From positions 1 through 22,911 of IMG/VR virus record IMGVR_UViG_3300030382_004707: a DNA stretch of 22,911 bases; one strand, given 5' to 3'. The translations under genes and the position numbers were made by a program. Origin of the DNA: a virus. This document shows positions 1 to 8,283 of this stretch, piece after piece; positions within the stretch are counted from its first letter, which is position 1; every line of letters starts with the position of its first letter. The notes under the pieces were generated by a model. That model did no database searches and was not told where the DNA came from. It was given only the letters and a program-made list of their open reading frames with translations.

Positions 1-212
1 CCTGTATGCTTTTCATATGCCCAAGATACTACTGTACTCTGTGCGATATTGCGCATCACAGTTGTATCAAATTCAGCCAATTGACCGAAGCCCTTGCGCA
101 CGTGCCAGGCACCATTTTTATTATGCATATTTAAAGCAAAAGAACCCTTATCGGGGCTTATCGCTTCTATGCCGGCATCGAGCAGCTCAATTTCTTGTTT
201 GTTACCAGCCAT
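1..212 (-). CDS. Neck/tail-type virion protein, N-terminal part only
   Basis: The first 70 codons of a gene that runs off the left edge of the window. Its ATG at 212-210 overlaps the stop codon of the adaptor gene upstream (TAATG junction), so it belongs to the same head operon and is probably translated by coupling. The visible part contains the segment GAWHVRKGFGQLAEFDTT, a Trp/Arg/Gly/Phe-rich stretch that looks like the opening of a beta-rich structural protein. Its place after terminase, scaffold, capsid, portal and adaptor suggests a head-closure, DNA-stabilising or tail-tube protein. The family cannot be settled from 70 residues, so the role is an inference from gene order; that the gene is real is well supported. 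Confidence 0.75.
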   Translation of the reverse strand, partial: MAGNKQEIELLDAGIEAISPDKGSFALNMHNKNGAWHVRKGFGQLAEFDTTVMRNIAQSTVVSWAYEKHT

Positions 213-931
213 TAGAAAATGAAAGAATCCTCATCAATACGGCCGACATATGAAGGCCCATCATAATCTCTGCGCAGGAAGAACTCACGCATTGCAATAA
301 TTCTTTCTTGCAGCCGGTTCGCTGCCACTGGATTTTCGGCCTGCTCCCTGATAGCATAATGCTTGCTAGCCAGAAGGGCGATAACATCGTGGAACTGATC
401 AAAGCGATCGAACCATACATGTAGGAATGGTAATGCGAATACTGTTACATCAATATCAACTGCATATTCTATCACCAACGGGACACCAGGCGCAGAATCA
501 AAATAGATACGTGCGTCGGATCCAAGCCAATAACTATTAAAAGTTGTATATAAAGCTTTGCGTTCTGTGACGGCTTGATATTCATATGAATCAGCATGAA
601 AATCTACGTTTGTGACGTCATCACTAATCGGCCGGTATATACGAATAATTCTTTCAAGTTTGTTGCCGGCCGGTACAGTAGCTCCTTCAATAGTGACAAC
701 CACATTATTAAGGTTGGTGAAATTTGGTGCAATCGTTGCAACTGATCGCTGGTTGATTGTATCGATACGTACTTTGGTAGCATACGTAAATGGAGCATAA
801 TCTGTGATCATGTTCCGGAATTCTTTATATCCCAATTGCAGATAAGTTTGTACATCGATATCGGATAGATAGGTCTGGTCCGGTTCATCAACATACTGCC
901 TGAATAGATTTACTAATTCATTTACTAACAT
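212..931 (-). CDS. Head-tail adaptor (connector) protein
   Basis: A 239-residue protein encoded directly after the portal gene. The start ATG at 931-929 overlaps the portal stop codon (TAATG), and a GGTGGAGG ribosome-binding site sits within the last portal codons. The N-terminus (LVNELVNLFRQYVDEPDQ, then YLQLGYKEFRNMI) reads as amphipathic helices of the kind seen in phage adaptor proteins that dock under the portal ring and form the neck. The central part (residues about 50-150) is richer in beta-type sequence, and the C-terminus returns to helix with a Tyr/Asp-rich tail. Size, position between portal and the next neck gene, and helical N-terminus support the call. There is no enzymatic motif. 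The adaptor role is a moderately confident inference; a structural role is near certain. Confidence 0.7.
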   Translation of the reverse strand: MLVNELVNLFRQYVDEPDQTYLSDIDVQTYLQLGYKEFRNMITDYAPFTYATKVRIDTINQRSVATIAPNFTNLNNVVVTIEGATVPAGNKLERIIRIYRPISDDVTNVDFHADSYEYQAVTERKALYTTFNSYWLGSDARIYFDSAPGVPLVIEYAVDIDVTVFALPFLHVWFDRFDQFHDVIALLASKHYAIREQAENPVAANRLQERIIAMREFFLRRDYDGPSYVGRIDEDSFIF

Positions 932-2850
932 TAGCCTAGGCCTCCACCGTTATTTAAGTTTGTCATTAATGCCTCCACATCTTTAATCTGGCCTTGCCCT
1001 GCTTGTTGAGCTAAACCCTCTTCCATCATCTGTGCGCTAGTTGCAGGGGATCCTGGAGCCAACACCGGTGCAGCCTGGTTTGTAACACTGCCGGCTGTTG
1101 CTGGTTTTCTTGGGAATACTTTATAATTCTGTTCTTGCTGAATGAAAGCTTCCTGCGGCATGCCTGCTGTAACCAAAGATAAATGAATATCTCTTACGTA
1201 TTCTTGGACCTCTGGATCCTGATCATAGTACTCTTCTGTTCTCATATAATCACCGAAGATATCTTTAAATGCTTCAACGTCATCAGAAGCAAATATTTCA
1301 ATATGATGACCTTCCAATACTGCGTCAAGCATCTCTTGTGCATGCGCCATATTGCTGATCTTCTTTGAAACAAATGATTTTCCAGTCCGGAATGATAATT
1401 CTTTAAGAGCATCTTTGGGATCCAGAAGGCCAAGCTCAACTAACTCTAGTACCTTCGCGTCTCTATCTTGTGCTTCATTGCGGAATAGACTACCGGTCTG
1501 AATAAAGATCTCCGGTTCATCTTGAAGATCTGTATTGCCAAGCTCATGGAATATAACAGCACCAGTCTGATCCATCATCCTCATAAACTTCTTTCCCTTA
1601 TAATAATGCTTCATTAGTTTAAGGACACATCCAGCCATCTTTTGGGTGGCATATTCAATATTTAATTGTGTAATTTGAAGCTGGCTCATATCTTGTGTGT
1701 TAAGCGCTTCAATTGCTTTGCCTGAAGATATACCAACTGCTCGCTTACCCATCGATGTACTATGAATACCAGCAATATCCATCATTTCTGATTGGAGACG
1801 TGAGATATTCTCAATAACATATGAAGGAATTGGTACACCCGAGAGTTGCTCTGGCTTACCTCCGGCTGGATTATAATATACTTTCTCGCCACTTCTATTG
1901 TTAATCGATTGTGGAGAGACACCGCATGCTTTGGGGATCAGCCATTTAGGATTGGCCATCAACTCAACGTTCTCAATAATTTGACTCCTACCTTTGTTAT
2001 ATAGCCACTGCAGATCGATAAGCGGTGCTATAACACCGATGCCCCATAGTTGACGGGGAAGCTCTGTATAACGTATAAATTGAATAGGAATTTCATCCAA
2101 GGGGTTATGATCACGGAAGAGATACGTGTCACCCATGGTTACAGCATGCTTTCCATCGCGCCAGTAAGTCTCAAATATTTCAATTCTATTTTTTAATACA
2201 GATACTGGTGCATTATCTCCAAAGGCGCCTGAGTCATCAGATGCAGATGGCGTGGTCTTAATGGCCTCGCTATGATCCGGGTACATATTGGCTAGCTCCG
2301 ATCGCAGCATATATGAACGAATGGAGATCCATTCTGATTCTTCTGGTTTGGATGTACCTGATTCAAAGAATAAATCATATGGAGATACTACCGCCATATT
2401 GACCTGATCTTTGTCTGGATCATAATATTCATGAAGGCCAACAGCACCGGTCGACAACATCCACTCTGCCATGGTTGCGAACTTTCTTTTAACATCGTTC
2501 TGATTCCAGAAGTATTCTAGTGCTATTTCAGCTGATTTAGCTTTGACGACGTCTTCAGATGAAGGTGACGCAGGAAGCGCGACAACACCTGGATATGTAA
2601 TAGCTAAACGAGATAGGAAGTTACGGTATATGTTGAGCACAAGGTTAACTGTGACTCTTACTTTCGATTGTGGTGATTTTAAACTTGTATACTGTCGAAG
2701 ATTTCTATCATAGTTAACCCATTGTCGTCCTTCGAGAAACAACAGGGACAGATCCCAAGAACGCGTTACAAGATTTTTATCTTGCTTGCTTTCATTAATA
2801 AGCTTATCAAAATTTCTTGGGTATTCATTTTCTTCTTCATGACTCAACAT
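931..2850 (-). CDS. Portal protein
   Basis: A 639-residue protein that should form the dodecameric portal ring at one capsid vertex, through which DNA is packaged and ejected. Typical portal features are visible: an N-terminal helical region with the Trp-rich segment LEGRQWVNYD (near residue 40), a conserved block around residues 70-90 (VNLVLNIYRNFLSRLA), a wing region with AVVSPYDLFFE, a long stem/crown helix region containing SYVIENISRLQSEMMDIAGI, and a Gln/Ala/Gly-rich C-terminal tail (barrel or disordered end). Length fits the larger podovirus-type portals. The start is preceded by TAGGA at about 9 bases. It lies after capsid and internal protein genes and overlaps the adaptor gene by one base. 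No truncation or frameshift is seen. Confidence 0.88.
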   Translation of the reverse strand: MLSHEEENEYPRNFDKLINESKQDKNLVTRSWDLSLLFLEGRQWVNYDRNLRQYTSLKSPQSKVRVTVNLVLNIYRNFLSRLAITYPGVVALPASPSSEDVVKAKSAEIALEYFWNQNDVKRKFATMAEWMLSTGAVGLHEYYDPDKDQVNMAVVSPYDLFFESGTSKPEESEWISIRSYMLRSELANMYPDHSEAIKTTPSASDDSGAFGDNAPVSVLKNRIEIFETYWRDGKHAVTMGDTYLFRDHNPLDEIPIQFIRYTELPRQLWGIGVIAPLIDLQWLYNKGRSQIIENVELMANPKWLIPKACGVSPQSINNRSGEKVYYNPAGGKPEQLSGVPIPSYVIENISRLQSEMMDIAGIHSTSMGKRAVGISSGKAIEALNTQDMSQLQITQLNIEYATQKMAGCVLKLMKHYYKGKKFMRMMDQTGAVIFHELGNTDLQDEPEIFIQTGSLFRNEAQDRDAKVLELVELGLLDPKDALKELSFRTGKSFVSKKISNMAHAQEMLDAVLEGHHIEIFASDDVEAFKDIFGDYMRTEEYYDQDPEVQEYVRDIHLSLVTAGMPQEAFIQQEQNYKVFPRKPATAGSVTNQAAPVLAPGSPATSAQMMEEGLAQQAGQGQIKDVEALMTNLNNGGGLG

Positions 2851-2860
2851 ATATTAATTC

Positions 2861-4093
2861 CTAGGTAAACAACTTCAAGATATCCGGATCCATACCTTCT
2901 AGTCCGGCCAAACTCTTTCCGCCTTTAATGGAAGCTTGGCCAGGCTCTCCACCGTAGATCTCTTTGCCAGATGATCGAGAAGCATTTCCCATCAACCAAT
3001 CTAGCCATGTAAACGCAACATCTTCGGGCTTTTCAGCATCAATTGATTTTCCAATTGCATCGATGCCAGTTCCCAACGCAGCAATGCCACCAGGCGCCTG
3101 CTTCGACCCCATTGCAATTGATCGATCTGCTAATTTTTCATACCATTGTTTATCTTCTGGCGGGGTTGCTGCAGAAACATCCGTTTCTTGGCTATATTTG
3201 CCTGCCGGGGGGGTTGTTGAGGCCGGGGCATCACCAGACGTTAAGGCTAGCTGTGCGGTGCCATATACGGGCTGTTTTTGAGCCTCTGCGGCCACTGCAG
3301 CGGGAAGGCTACCACCAGGCCCAGCGCCAGGGGATGATCCGACTGCTGCAGTTGGTGTCGCAGCTTGTGTTAAATTCTTTCCAAACGTTCTTGTTGGCGG
3401 TGGAGGAGAAACCACAGCTGCAGCATATGGATCGATGTTTGATGCTAAACCAAAAGGATCACCACCACCGAAGGCAGCTTCTTGTCGCGCAGCTTCAAGT
3501 CGTTGTTGATTAGTCTCTGCTGCTAGCTGCTCTTGTTCCTTACGATATATATCACCATATTTTCTTTCAAAGGCAGCTGCTGTCTCTGCTTCCAGTGATC
3601 CTGGTGTTGGAGCTGCCTTTGCAGCCTCTTGCTGGAAATAACCAGCACCGGCAGCGCCAGCACCTTTTGCTCCGGCGCCTGAACCCATCAGTGCTGCAGC
3701 CAATCCTTTATCACTCTCACCGGCAGCTTTGCTGCTAGCACCAGTACCGGCAACATCGCCGACGCCTTGGGATCCTGCAGCTGCAGCTAGCAAGGCATGC
3801 TTCTTGGCCAATTCTGGTTTATTCTGTAACTCATAACTGCCGGCTATAGCACCTTCCGTCAAAGCTTTGCCGGCTGCAGTAACTGCTGCACCAGCTGCCG
3901 GGCCTGCATATGCTGTTGTAACAGCGCCTCCAACATTGGATAGGATATTGCCCAATAGCGCTCCCCATCCTTCTTCTTCACCTTCCGTTAAACTTTCTAT
4001 CTTTTGTTTGGCAGCTCGTTCAGCACTAGCAACTCGGGCTTTAAGTTTCCTTTCTGCGCGCTTAATCTTTTGTTCTTCTTTCCAACTAGCCAT
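2861..4093 (-). CDS. Ala/Gly-rich internal or pilot-like virion protein
   Basis: A 410-residue protein between the capsid and portal genes. The N-terminus (residues 1-40) is a highly charged Lys/Arg/Glu helix. It is followed by a small hydrophobic, glycine-rich segment (about 42-80: GALLGNILSNVGGAV, AGPAAGAAVTAAG) of the kind that can insert in membranes. The middle is low-complexity Ala/Gly/Pro/Gln and the C-terminus has one Trp-rich patch (FTWLDWLMGN). This layout resembles proteins packaged inside the head and ejected with DNA, but no specific family was recognised. The ribosome-binding site is CGGGAGAT before the ATG. The opposite strand shows long open frames here only because the gene is GC-biased at codon positions; they have no start signals. 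Function is inferred from composition and position. Confidence 0.8.
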   Translation of the reverse strand: MASWKEEQKIKRAERKLKARVASAERAAKQKIESLTEGEEEGWGALLGNILSNVGGAVTTAYAGPAAGAAVTAAGKALTEGAIAGSYELQNKPELAKKHALLAAAAGSQGVGDVAGTGASSKAAGESDKGLAAALMGSGAGAKGAGAAGAGYFQQEAAKAAPTPGSLEAETAAAFERKYGDIYRKEQEQLAAETNQQRLEAARQEAAFGGGDPFGLASNIDPYAAAVVSPPPPTRTFGKNLTQAATPTAAVGSSPGAGPGGSLPAAVAAEAQKQPVYGTAQLALTSGDAPASTTPPAGKYSQETDVSAATPPEDKQWYEKLADRSIAMGSKQAPGGIAALGTGIDAIGKSIDAEKPEDVAFTWLDWLMGNASRSSGKEIYGGEPGQASIKGGKSLAGLEGMDPDILKLFT

Positions 4094-4109
4094 ACATTAT
4101 CTCCCGGGG

Positions 4110-4271
4110 TTAAGGTCTAGACCACATATCAGCCAAAAGAGAAGGACTTTCGTTATTGCTGAATTTAATCATATCTTTATATTCGTTTCTTTTAATAAGG
4201 GCGAGGATCCCAATGAGGACATTAATATTAATCAGTGTTAAGGCCATTAATATTTCCAGTATCAAACTCAT
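4110..4271 (-). CDS. Small single-span membrane protein, 53 residues
   Basis: A short gene filling the gap between the capsid gene and the 410-residue gene. Frame check: 54 codons from ATG (4271-4269) to TAA (4112-4110). AAGGGG lies 7 bases before the ATG. The N-terminal half is strongly hydrophobic (starts MSLILEILMALTLININ, then VLIGILALI), long enough for one membrane span, followed by KR and a polar, Ser/Asn-rich tail ending ADMWSRP. This pattern fits a positively flanked inner-membrane peptide. A 13-base inverted repeat covers its ribosome-binding region and start codon, so translation could be controlled by RNA structure. It is not similar to anything I recognise. Its location in the head operon makes a role in assembly or membrane interaction possible but unproven. 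Confidence 0.6.
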   Translation of the reverse strand: MSLILEILMALTLININVLIGILALIKRNEYKDMIKFSNNESPSLLADMWSRP

Positions 4272-4279
4272 TGGGATCC
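4205..4279. repeat. Perfect 13-base inverted repeat with 49-base spacer
   Basis: Arms GGATCCCAATGAG (4205-4217) and CTCATTGGGATCC (4267-4279) are exact reverse complements. In minus-strand RNA the upstream arm (4279-4267) contains the start codon of the 53-residue membrane protein and part of its ribosome-binding site; the other arm lies in codons 19-23. The spacer has two copies of CATTAATATT. RNA pairing would hide the start codon. Confidence 0.7.
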
Positions 4280-4292
4280 CCTTACGTAAATG

Positions 4293-4310
4293 CCTGCCCC
4301 GAAGAGCAGG
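4293..4310 (-). terminator. Hairpin with UUCG loop after capsid gene; possible terminator
   Basis: On the minus strand, 9 bases after the capsid stop codon, CCTGCTC pairs with GGGCAGG (one G-U pair) around a TTCG loop closed by C-G, a very stable tetraloop hairpin. The tail on the minus strand (CATTTACG) is only weakly T-rich, so partial termination or mRNA 3'-end protection is as likely as full termination. On the plus strand the same element is followed by eight T (4313-4320), so it could stop plus-strand transcription, though one A-C mismatch weakens that stem. Confidence 0.5.
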
Positions 4311-4318
4311 ACTTTTTT

Positions 4319-5722
4319 TTATAGAGCCAGGCCAGTTACAATCGCGTTAGCACCAGGACGTGTGCAAACACAGTCGTAGTACCACTTCATGAAACCTTCC
4401 CAAGCGTCAGCATTAGCAACGCGAGAGAGGACTGAACCATCTAGATCCGCAAATTCTGCAGAGGAAAGCTCGCACATCTTCCAGGTTTTGGTACTCAGAT
4501 GAATAACCAAACCGTTGTCGACGTGACGTGACACTTTCACCGGGACGCCAGCATAACTGAAGCCAGTGAAACCACCGTCGCCTTTAACTCCTGTAGTACG
4601 CGAAGACGTATCCATCGCGATATTGCCAACCAGAAGAGCAGCCATTCTAGAACGCTGCGCAGGATTAACCAACAGGTAATCCGGAGCTTCCTCACTGCCA
4701 TTGGCAGCCAGAGCAATAATATCGGTTACTGCCTGGAAATGCCGATCAAGGGACATTGCCGTACGTGCCAGTGGCGCGGCCGCAGTCGTTGTCGTAAGGA
4801 ATTGCGCGCGCAACGTTGCGTTAGCAACTAATGCGCGATTAAGACCAAAGTGAACGCCTGAAGCCAGGTTGCTGTAAATGCCAGAAGGCTCAACATCCGT
4901 GATCGCAATTGCACCGGCAACTGTCGGATCAGCTTCAAGAGCTAGAGGCAAGAACTGTCCTGCCGGGCCCTGCGTTGTGGGAAAACCAGCAGCCGCGGCG
5001 AGGCCTCGGACTGTCAGCTCGATCTGGCCAGCCGGCAGGCCGCCTGGGACGGCGTGAAGCTGTACAGTGGTAGGAACGTCAGTGATTTCCCATACAGTAC
5101 CCGCGTTTGAATCAGCATACGTATCCAAACGACGCACCAGGAAGCTTCCGTTACCTGCGAGTACGGCGGTCTGAATGTCCGCAGCTGCTTGGATATCACC
5201 GTCGAATAGGACAGTGGTTGCAGCTCCGGCGAGGATCGGACCTGCGACACCGTGAGTGGAAATAAATCCTTTCACGCGTCGACCAGAAGTCGCAGCACGG
5301 TTTGACCGGTTCCGAACATCATCTTTAAGACGAGTCATCTCCGCATCAACGTAACCAACAAAGCTGTTAGCAGAGCCTTTCCCGGCCGCGGCAATTGCCG
5401 GACCAGTAATAGCAAATTTGCCATATAGGAACGCAGCCGTAACAATAAGGTTTGCGTAGAACTGCTGGGGTGCACCAGCTCCGACAGGCGCTGCGACGGG
5501 GGCACCAGGCATAGCCTGACCCTCACCGACAAAGCCAACGTCTGCGTTACGTCCGACATGGACTGGAATAAACACATGACGACCATTCCAGTCGACAGAT
5601 GCCTTCTCCATTAGTTCGACCACGAGGGTCTCCTGATTAAGTGTTTCCTGGATTGAACCCAGGTAGAATTCTTTAAGTATTGACGATAGCGTTCCCGCTC
5701 CCGCTCCATATGTAGCAGCCAT
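4319..5722 (-). CDS. Major capsid protein
   Basis: A 467-residue protein expected to form the icosahedral head shell. The opening (GTLSSILKEFYLGSIQETLN, then ETLVVELMEKASVDWNGRHV) and the following IPVHVGRNADVGFVGEG match the N-arm and early core of HK97-fold capsid proteins common in environmental phages. It is followed by a long variable Ala/Gly-rich central domain and a C-terminal part containing LLVNPAQRSRMAALL and YAGVPVKVSRHVDNGL, the usual late-capsid layout of a ligand or spine region plus beta strands. The strong site AAGGAGGAAATAAAT before the ATG indicates high translation. It follows the scaffold gene by 36 bases, as expected for co-expressed head genes. Codon positions are more GC-rich than in its neighbours, consistent with high expression. 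It is complete, with no frameshift. Confidence 0.88.
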   Translation of the reverse strand: MAATYGAGAGTLSSILKEFYLGSIQETLNQETLVVELMEKASVDWNGRHVFIPVHVGRNADVGFVGEGQAMPGAPVAAPVGAGAPQQFYANLIVTAAFLYGKFAITGPAIAAAGKGSANSFVGYVDAEMTRLKDDVRNRSNRAATSGRRVKGFISTHGVAGPILAGAATTVLFDGDIQAAADIQTAVLAGNGSFLVRRLDTYADSNAGTVWEITDVPTTVQLHAVPGGLPAGQIELTVRGLAAAAGFPTTQGPAGQFLPLALEADPTVAGAIAITDVEPSGIYSNLASGVHFGLNRALVANATLRAQFLTTTTAAAPLARTAMSLDRHFQAVTDIIALAANGSEEAPDYLLVNPAQRSRMAALLVGNIAMDTSSRTTGVKGDGGFTGFSYAGVPVKVSRHVDNGLVIHLSTKTWKMCELSSAEFADLDGSVLSRVANADAWEGFMKWYYDCVCTRPGANAIVTGLAL

Positions 5723-5758
5723 ATTTATTTCCTCCTTGTGTTGTTAATTTTTAATGGT

Positions 5759-6583
5759 TTAAACATTAAACTGCTTGTTTCCTTTCATAAAGGACAGTAG
5801 TGCTTTCTTCGCATCTTTCATTGTATGGGGCGCTTTACTATCATGACCGGCATTGCGTGTGTTAACACTAGATCCTGCTGATCTACCACGTGGGGCAGCT
5901 GCAGGTGTTTGCTTGCCATTCTCGTTTATATAACGGTTAACGGCTCCTTCTTCGATTGAGGAGACATAAGTGTTATAGTTTTCAGCGACATCCATTACAT
6001 TGATATCTGGTTTCTGCACAACGGCTTGCAATAGAAGGTTTCTTGGAACGTTTGGATATTTATCAATTGCTGATGCGATTTCTTTGTTGAGTTCGACAGT
6101 TGCTTGCTGAACTTCAAACTTGTACAATCTATCTTCTAGATTTTGGTATTTACCTTGATCAGAATAAGAAGGAGTGGGATCATCAGACAAAAGATCATCT
6201 AACCATTGGTCGTTAGAATCTTCTGTTGCCGCAACAGCAGGAGAAGGGTTTGTTCTTAATTGCTGCAATTGTTCTTCCATATGAGAAATTCTAGATTGAT
6301 AATCTGAAACCTCATTTTTATATTTATTGCGAGCATCAAGGACCGATTTGAATCGTTTATACGGGACACGGTGTTTAGAACCGTTATCTTCGAACTCCTC
6401 TGATTGCATGTCAGCATTATCATTTACGTCATTATCTGCGTTTGACGAATTGCTTGAAGACTGTGCTTCAATAACGGGTTCATTGGCCCGGGGTGTTGAA
6501 TCGGCAGAAGCTTCATCAACGGTTGTGGGGTTGGCATCCATTACGGATTGCATTCTCTCAATTGCGTCTGGGTCTAATAGCAT
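5759..6583 (-). CDS. Capsid scaffolding protein
   Basis: A 274-residue, acidic, largely disordered or helical protein just upstream of the capsid gene. After an Asp/Ser/Asn-rich N-terminus it has the signature HRVPYKRFKSVLDARNKYKN (about residues 71-90), followed by a coiled coil (SDYQSRISHMEEQLQQLR), an arrangement common in phage scaffold proteins. The C-terminus is basic (PHTMKDAKKALLSFMKGNKQ), fitting the capsid-binding end of scaffolds. The ribosome-binding site is AAAGGAGAATGTAAA. A sigma70-like promoter lies about 57-86 bases upstream, so scaffold and capsid can be made from their own transcript. There is no protease motif, so maturation by a separate protease is not shown in this window. 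Confidence 0.82.
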   Translation of the reverse strand: MLLDPDAIERMQSVMDANPTTVDEASADSTPRANEPVIEAQSSSNSSNADNDVNDNADMQSEEFEDNGSKHRVPYKRFKSVLDARNKYKNEVSDYQSRISHMEEQLQQLRTNPSPAVAATEDSNDQWLDDLLSDDPTPSYSDQGKYQNLEDRLYKFEVQQATVELNKEIASAIDKYPNVPRNLLLQAVVQKPDINVMDVAENYNTYVSSIEEGAVNRYINENGKQTPAAAPRGRSAGSSVNTRNAGHDSKAPHTMKDAKKALLSFMKGNKQFNV

Positions 6584-6639
6584 TTTACATTCTCCTTTGA
6601 ATGGGTTAAACAGGTTTGAAAGGTCCTGAAACTTTCTAT

Positions 6640-6669
6640 AGTATATAGTGCTTTGTTGTTACATTTCAA
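6640..6669 (-). promoter_or_regulatory. Putative sigma70 promoter for scaffold and capsid genes
   Basis: On the minus strand TTGAAA (6669-6664) and TATACT (6645-6640) are separated by 18 bases; each differs from consensus at one position. The predicted transcript would start near 6633, about 50 bases before the scaffold ATG. It lies in the only sizeable gap between the terminase and scaffold genes. Start-site position is an inference. Confidence 0.45.
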
Positions 6670-6675
6670 TAGTTT

Positions 6676-8283
6676 CTATATCATCGATGGGCATATATCA
6701 TCAAATTGCAATCCTAGAGCATCGACAGGATCGTGGAAGCTGTCTATGTTCTTGGAGTATAATGTGCCGGTTGCTGCTTCATACTCCAGCATCTCTTTAA
6801 CGTTAGCTGGTTTTTCTTTTCTTTTCTTCTCTTCGACATAAGCTGCAGTTTGATCTAAACCGATAAGTGCCAGGCCTGTGGCCATAACCAAATCATCGTG
6901 TTTGCCTTTGTCTGCTTCTGGCTTTCCTTTATCGTTATATACGAAAGAATTCATCTCATTGGCCAGGCGTGGGCAGGATGGGTTTAACCATCCTTTGGCG
7001 ATGTGCTCATGAAGCCTTGATAAAAGAACTGGGCGGCTTTGCTTTGTTGTTGCGAATCCAATCTTTTCGATCCATTTGTTGCCGATCTTGTCATAAGAAG
7101 TACGACGATACATACTAATATTACCATGGTGCTGAAGATCTTCAATGATTGCTTGTCCATAGCTGTTACTCTCTATTACTGTTAAAGGATCATATTGATT
7201 AATAATTGTTTTAAGATCCTCGGCATATTCTTTAAGGCTTACTCTATTATAATATGTTGCAACCACACGTACGTGTTTCTCATCGGTTGTATCCAACAAT
7301 GTTGCAGCTGAATAATCTCCGTTGGGTGTTCCTGATGCGACGTCGACACCCATTATGTATGTGCGATATTTGCTGGGTTTAATATATATAATCCAGCCCT
7401 TTGTATCGTTTTCGGTCTGGGCATAGACTGTCTTGAAGAAAGGCTTTCCTGATGTAATAAATGCTATATCAGCCTCAATTGGATACTCTTGTGAGAAAGA
7501 GTCGATATTGCCAGCGCATTTAATACGAAGTGTTTGAATCATCCAGTTGAATTGGGATGATGACATTATATCGTTATAAGTTTCTCTATATGTATTTTCA
7601 ACGTTATTGAGGTTCTTGGCTTTCTTATTAAGTATATACTCTTCACCGTCCAACCAACTAATAAACAATTTCTCAAAGCCATCGTTCTTGTACCAGAGGT
7701 TTTGAGCATCATTAATACCGTTTGCTGTTGTCTCCAGGAATATCTCTGCGTCAGGTGTTGCTGTTTGGAATACAGATTGAATTGTTTTCTCTATATTCTC
7801 GTAGAAAGCAAACTCACTAACATGCAGGGAATTGTATGTTGAGCCTCGGAATGATTGTGAAGAAGAAGAACCTACTCTAATATAGCCCCCGTGGAAGAAG
7901 GTCAACTCGTATTTGTTGGAAGCTTCTGTTTTAAAACGAAGAAAAGGTGGCAAGGAATTATAATATTGTTTATAAATCTCAAAGATTGAGGCTGCAGCTT
8001 CTCTTGTGTGGGCAATGACGGCTGTCTTATGATTTGGTGTGAATAAAGTCTTATGGAATAGTTTAGCAGCGATGATGGTTGTTAAGCCTAGCTGCCTGGC
8101 TTTCAATACGTATACCCAGGGGTTTGCTTCTGCTGTGGCCAAGAACTTAAGTTGAGCTTTGTTTGGCTTTAAGCTTATCTGTTTGGCTTCTTTTGTGATT
8201 ATCTTAAGATATTTTTCACAGAAGTAAATGAAATCATTCTGACATTTACGAAGTTCAACGGTGTGTTGCTTGGTGAGCTTCAT
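6676..8283 (-). CDS. Terminase large subunit (ATPase-nuclease)
   Basis: A 535-residue DNA packaging motor protein that should bind the portal, hydrolyse ATP to pump DNA and cut concatemers. Visible motifs: a variant Walker A at residues 61-69 (KARQLGLTT), a Walker B-like hydrophobic strand with acidic residue at 153-160 (LHVSEFAF, Glu157), a coupling motif around 183-190 (LETTANGI), and an RNase H-like nuclease with Asp314 (MGVDVASGTPNGDY), Glu371 (VIESNSYG) and Asp463/Asp464 (KHDDLVMATG). All key residues are present. Length is normal for the family. The start ATG follows directly on the TAA of a short acidic reading frame, whose GAAGAAGAAG stretch serves as a purine-rich ribosome-binding region. 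No intein or frameshift is seen. Confidence 0.92.
   Translation of the reverse strand: MKLTKQHTVELRKCQNDFIYFCEKYLKIITKEAKQISLKPNKAQLKFLATAEANPWVYVLKARQLGLTTIIAAKLFHKTLFTPNHKTAVIAHTREAAASIFEIYKQYYNSLPPFLRFKTEASNKYELTFFHGGYIRVGSSSSQSFRGSTYNSLHVSEFAFYENIEKTIQSVFQTATPDAEIFLETTANGINDAQNLWYKNDGFEKLFISWLDGEEYILNKKAKNLNNVENTYRETYNDIMSSSQFNWMIQTLRIKCAGNIDSFSQEYPIEADIAFITSGKPFFKTVYAQTENDTKGWIIYIKPSKYRTYIMGVDVASGTPNGDYSAATLLDTTDEKHVRVVATYYNRVSLKEYAEDLKTIINQYDPLTVIESNSYGQAIIEDLQHHGNISMYRRTSYDKIGNKWIEKIGFATTKQSRPVLLSRLHEHIAKGWLNPSCPRLANEMNSFVYNDKGKPEADKGKHDDLVMATGLALIGLDQTAAYVEEKKRKEKPANVKEMLEYEAATGTLYSKNIDSFHDPVDALGLQFDDICPSMI

Noticed and set aside
2964-4241. Long plus-strand open frames opposite the 410-residue gene (2964-3281, 3043-3513, 3867-4241)
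   Set aside because: They are antisense shadows of a GC-biased gene, without ribosome-binding sites and with low-complexity, implausible composition.
4205-4279. Inverted repeat as a miniature transposon end pair
   Set aside because: It lacks target-site duplication, and one arm is coding sequence; an RNA stem explains it better.
4156-4350. Plus-strand frame of 64 codons across the inverted repeat
   Set aside because: It runs through a likely terminator and into the capsid gene; the minus-strand 53-codon frame is better supported by its ribosome site and membrane segment.
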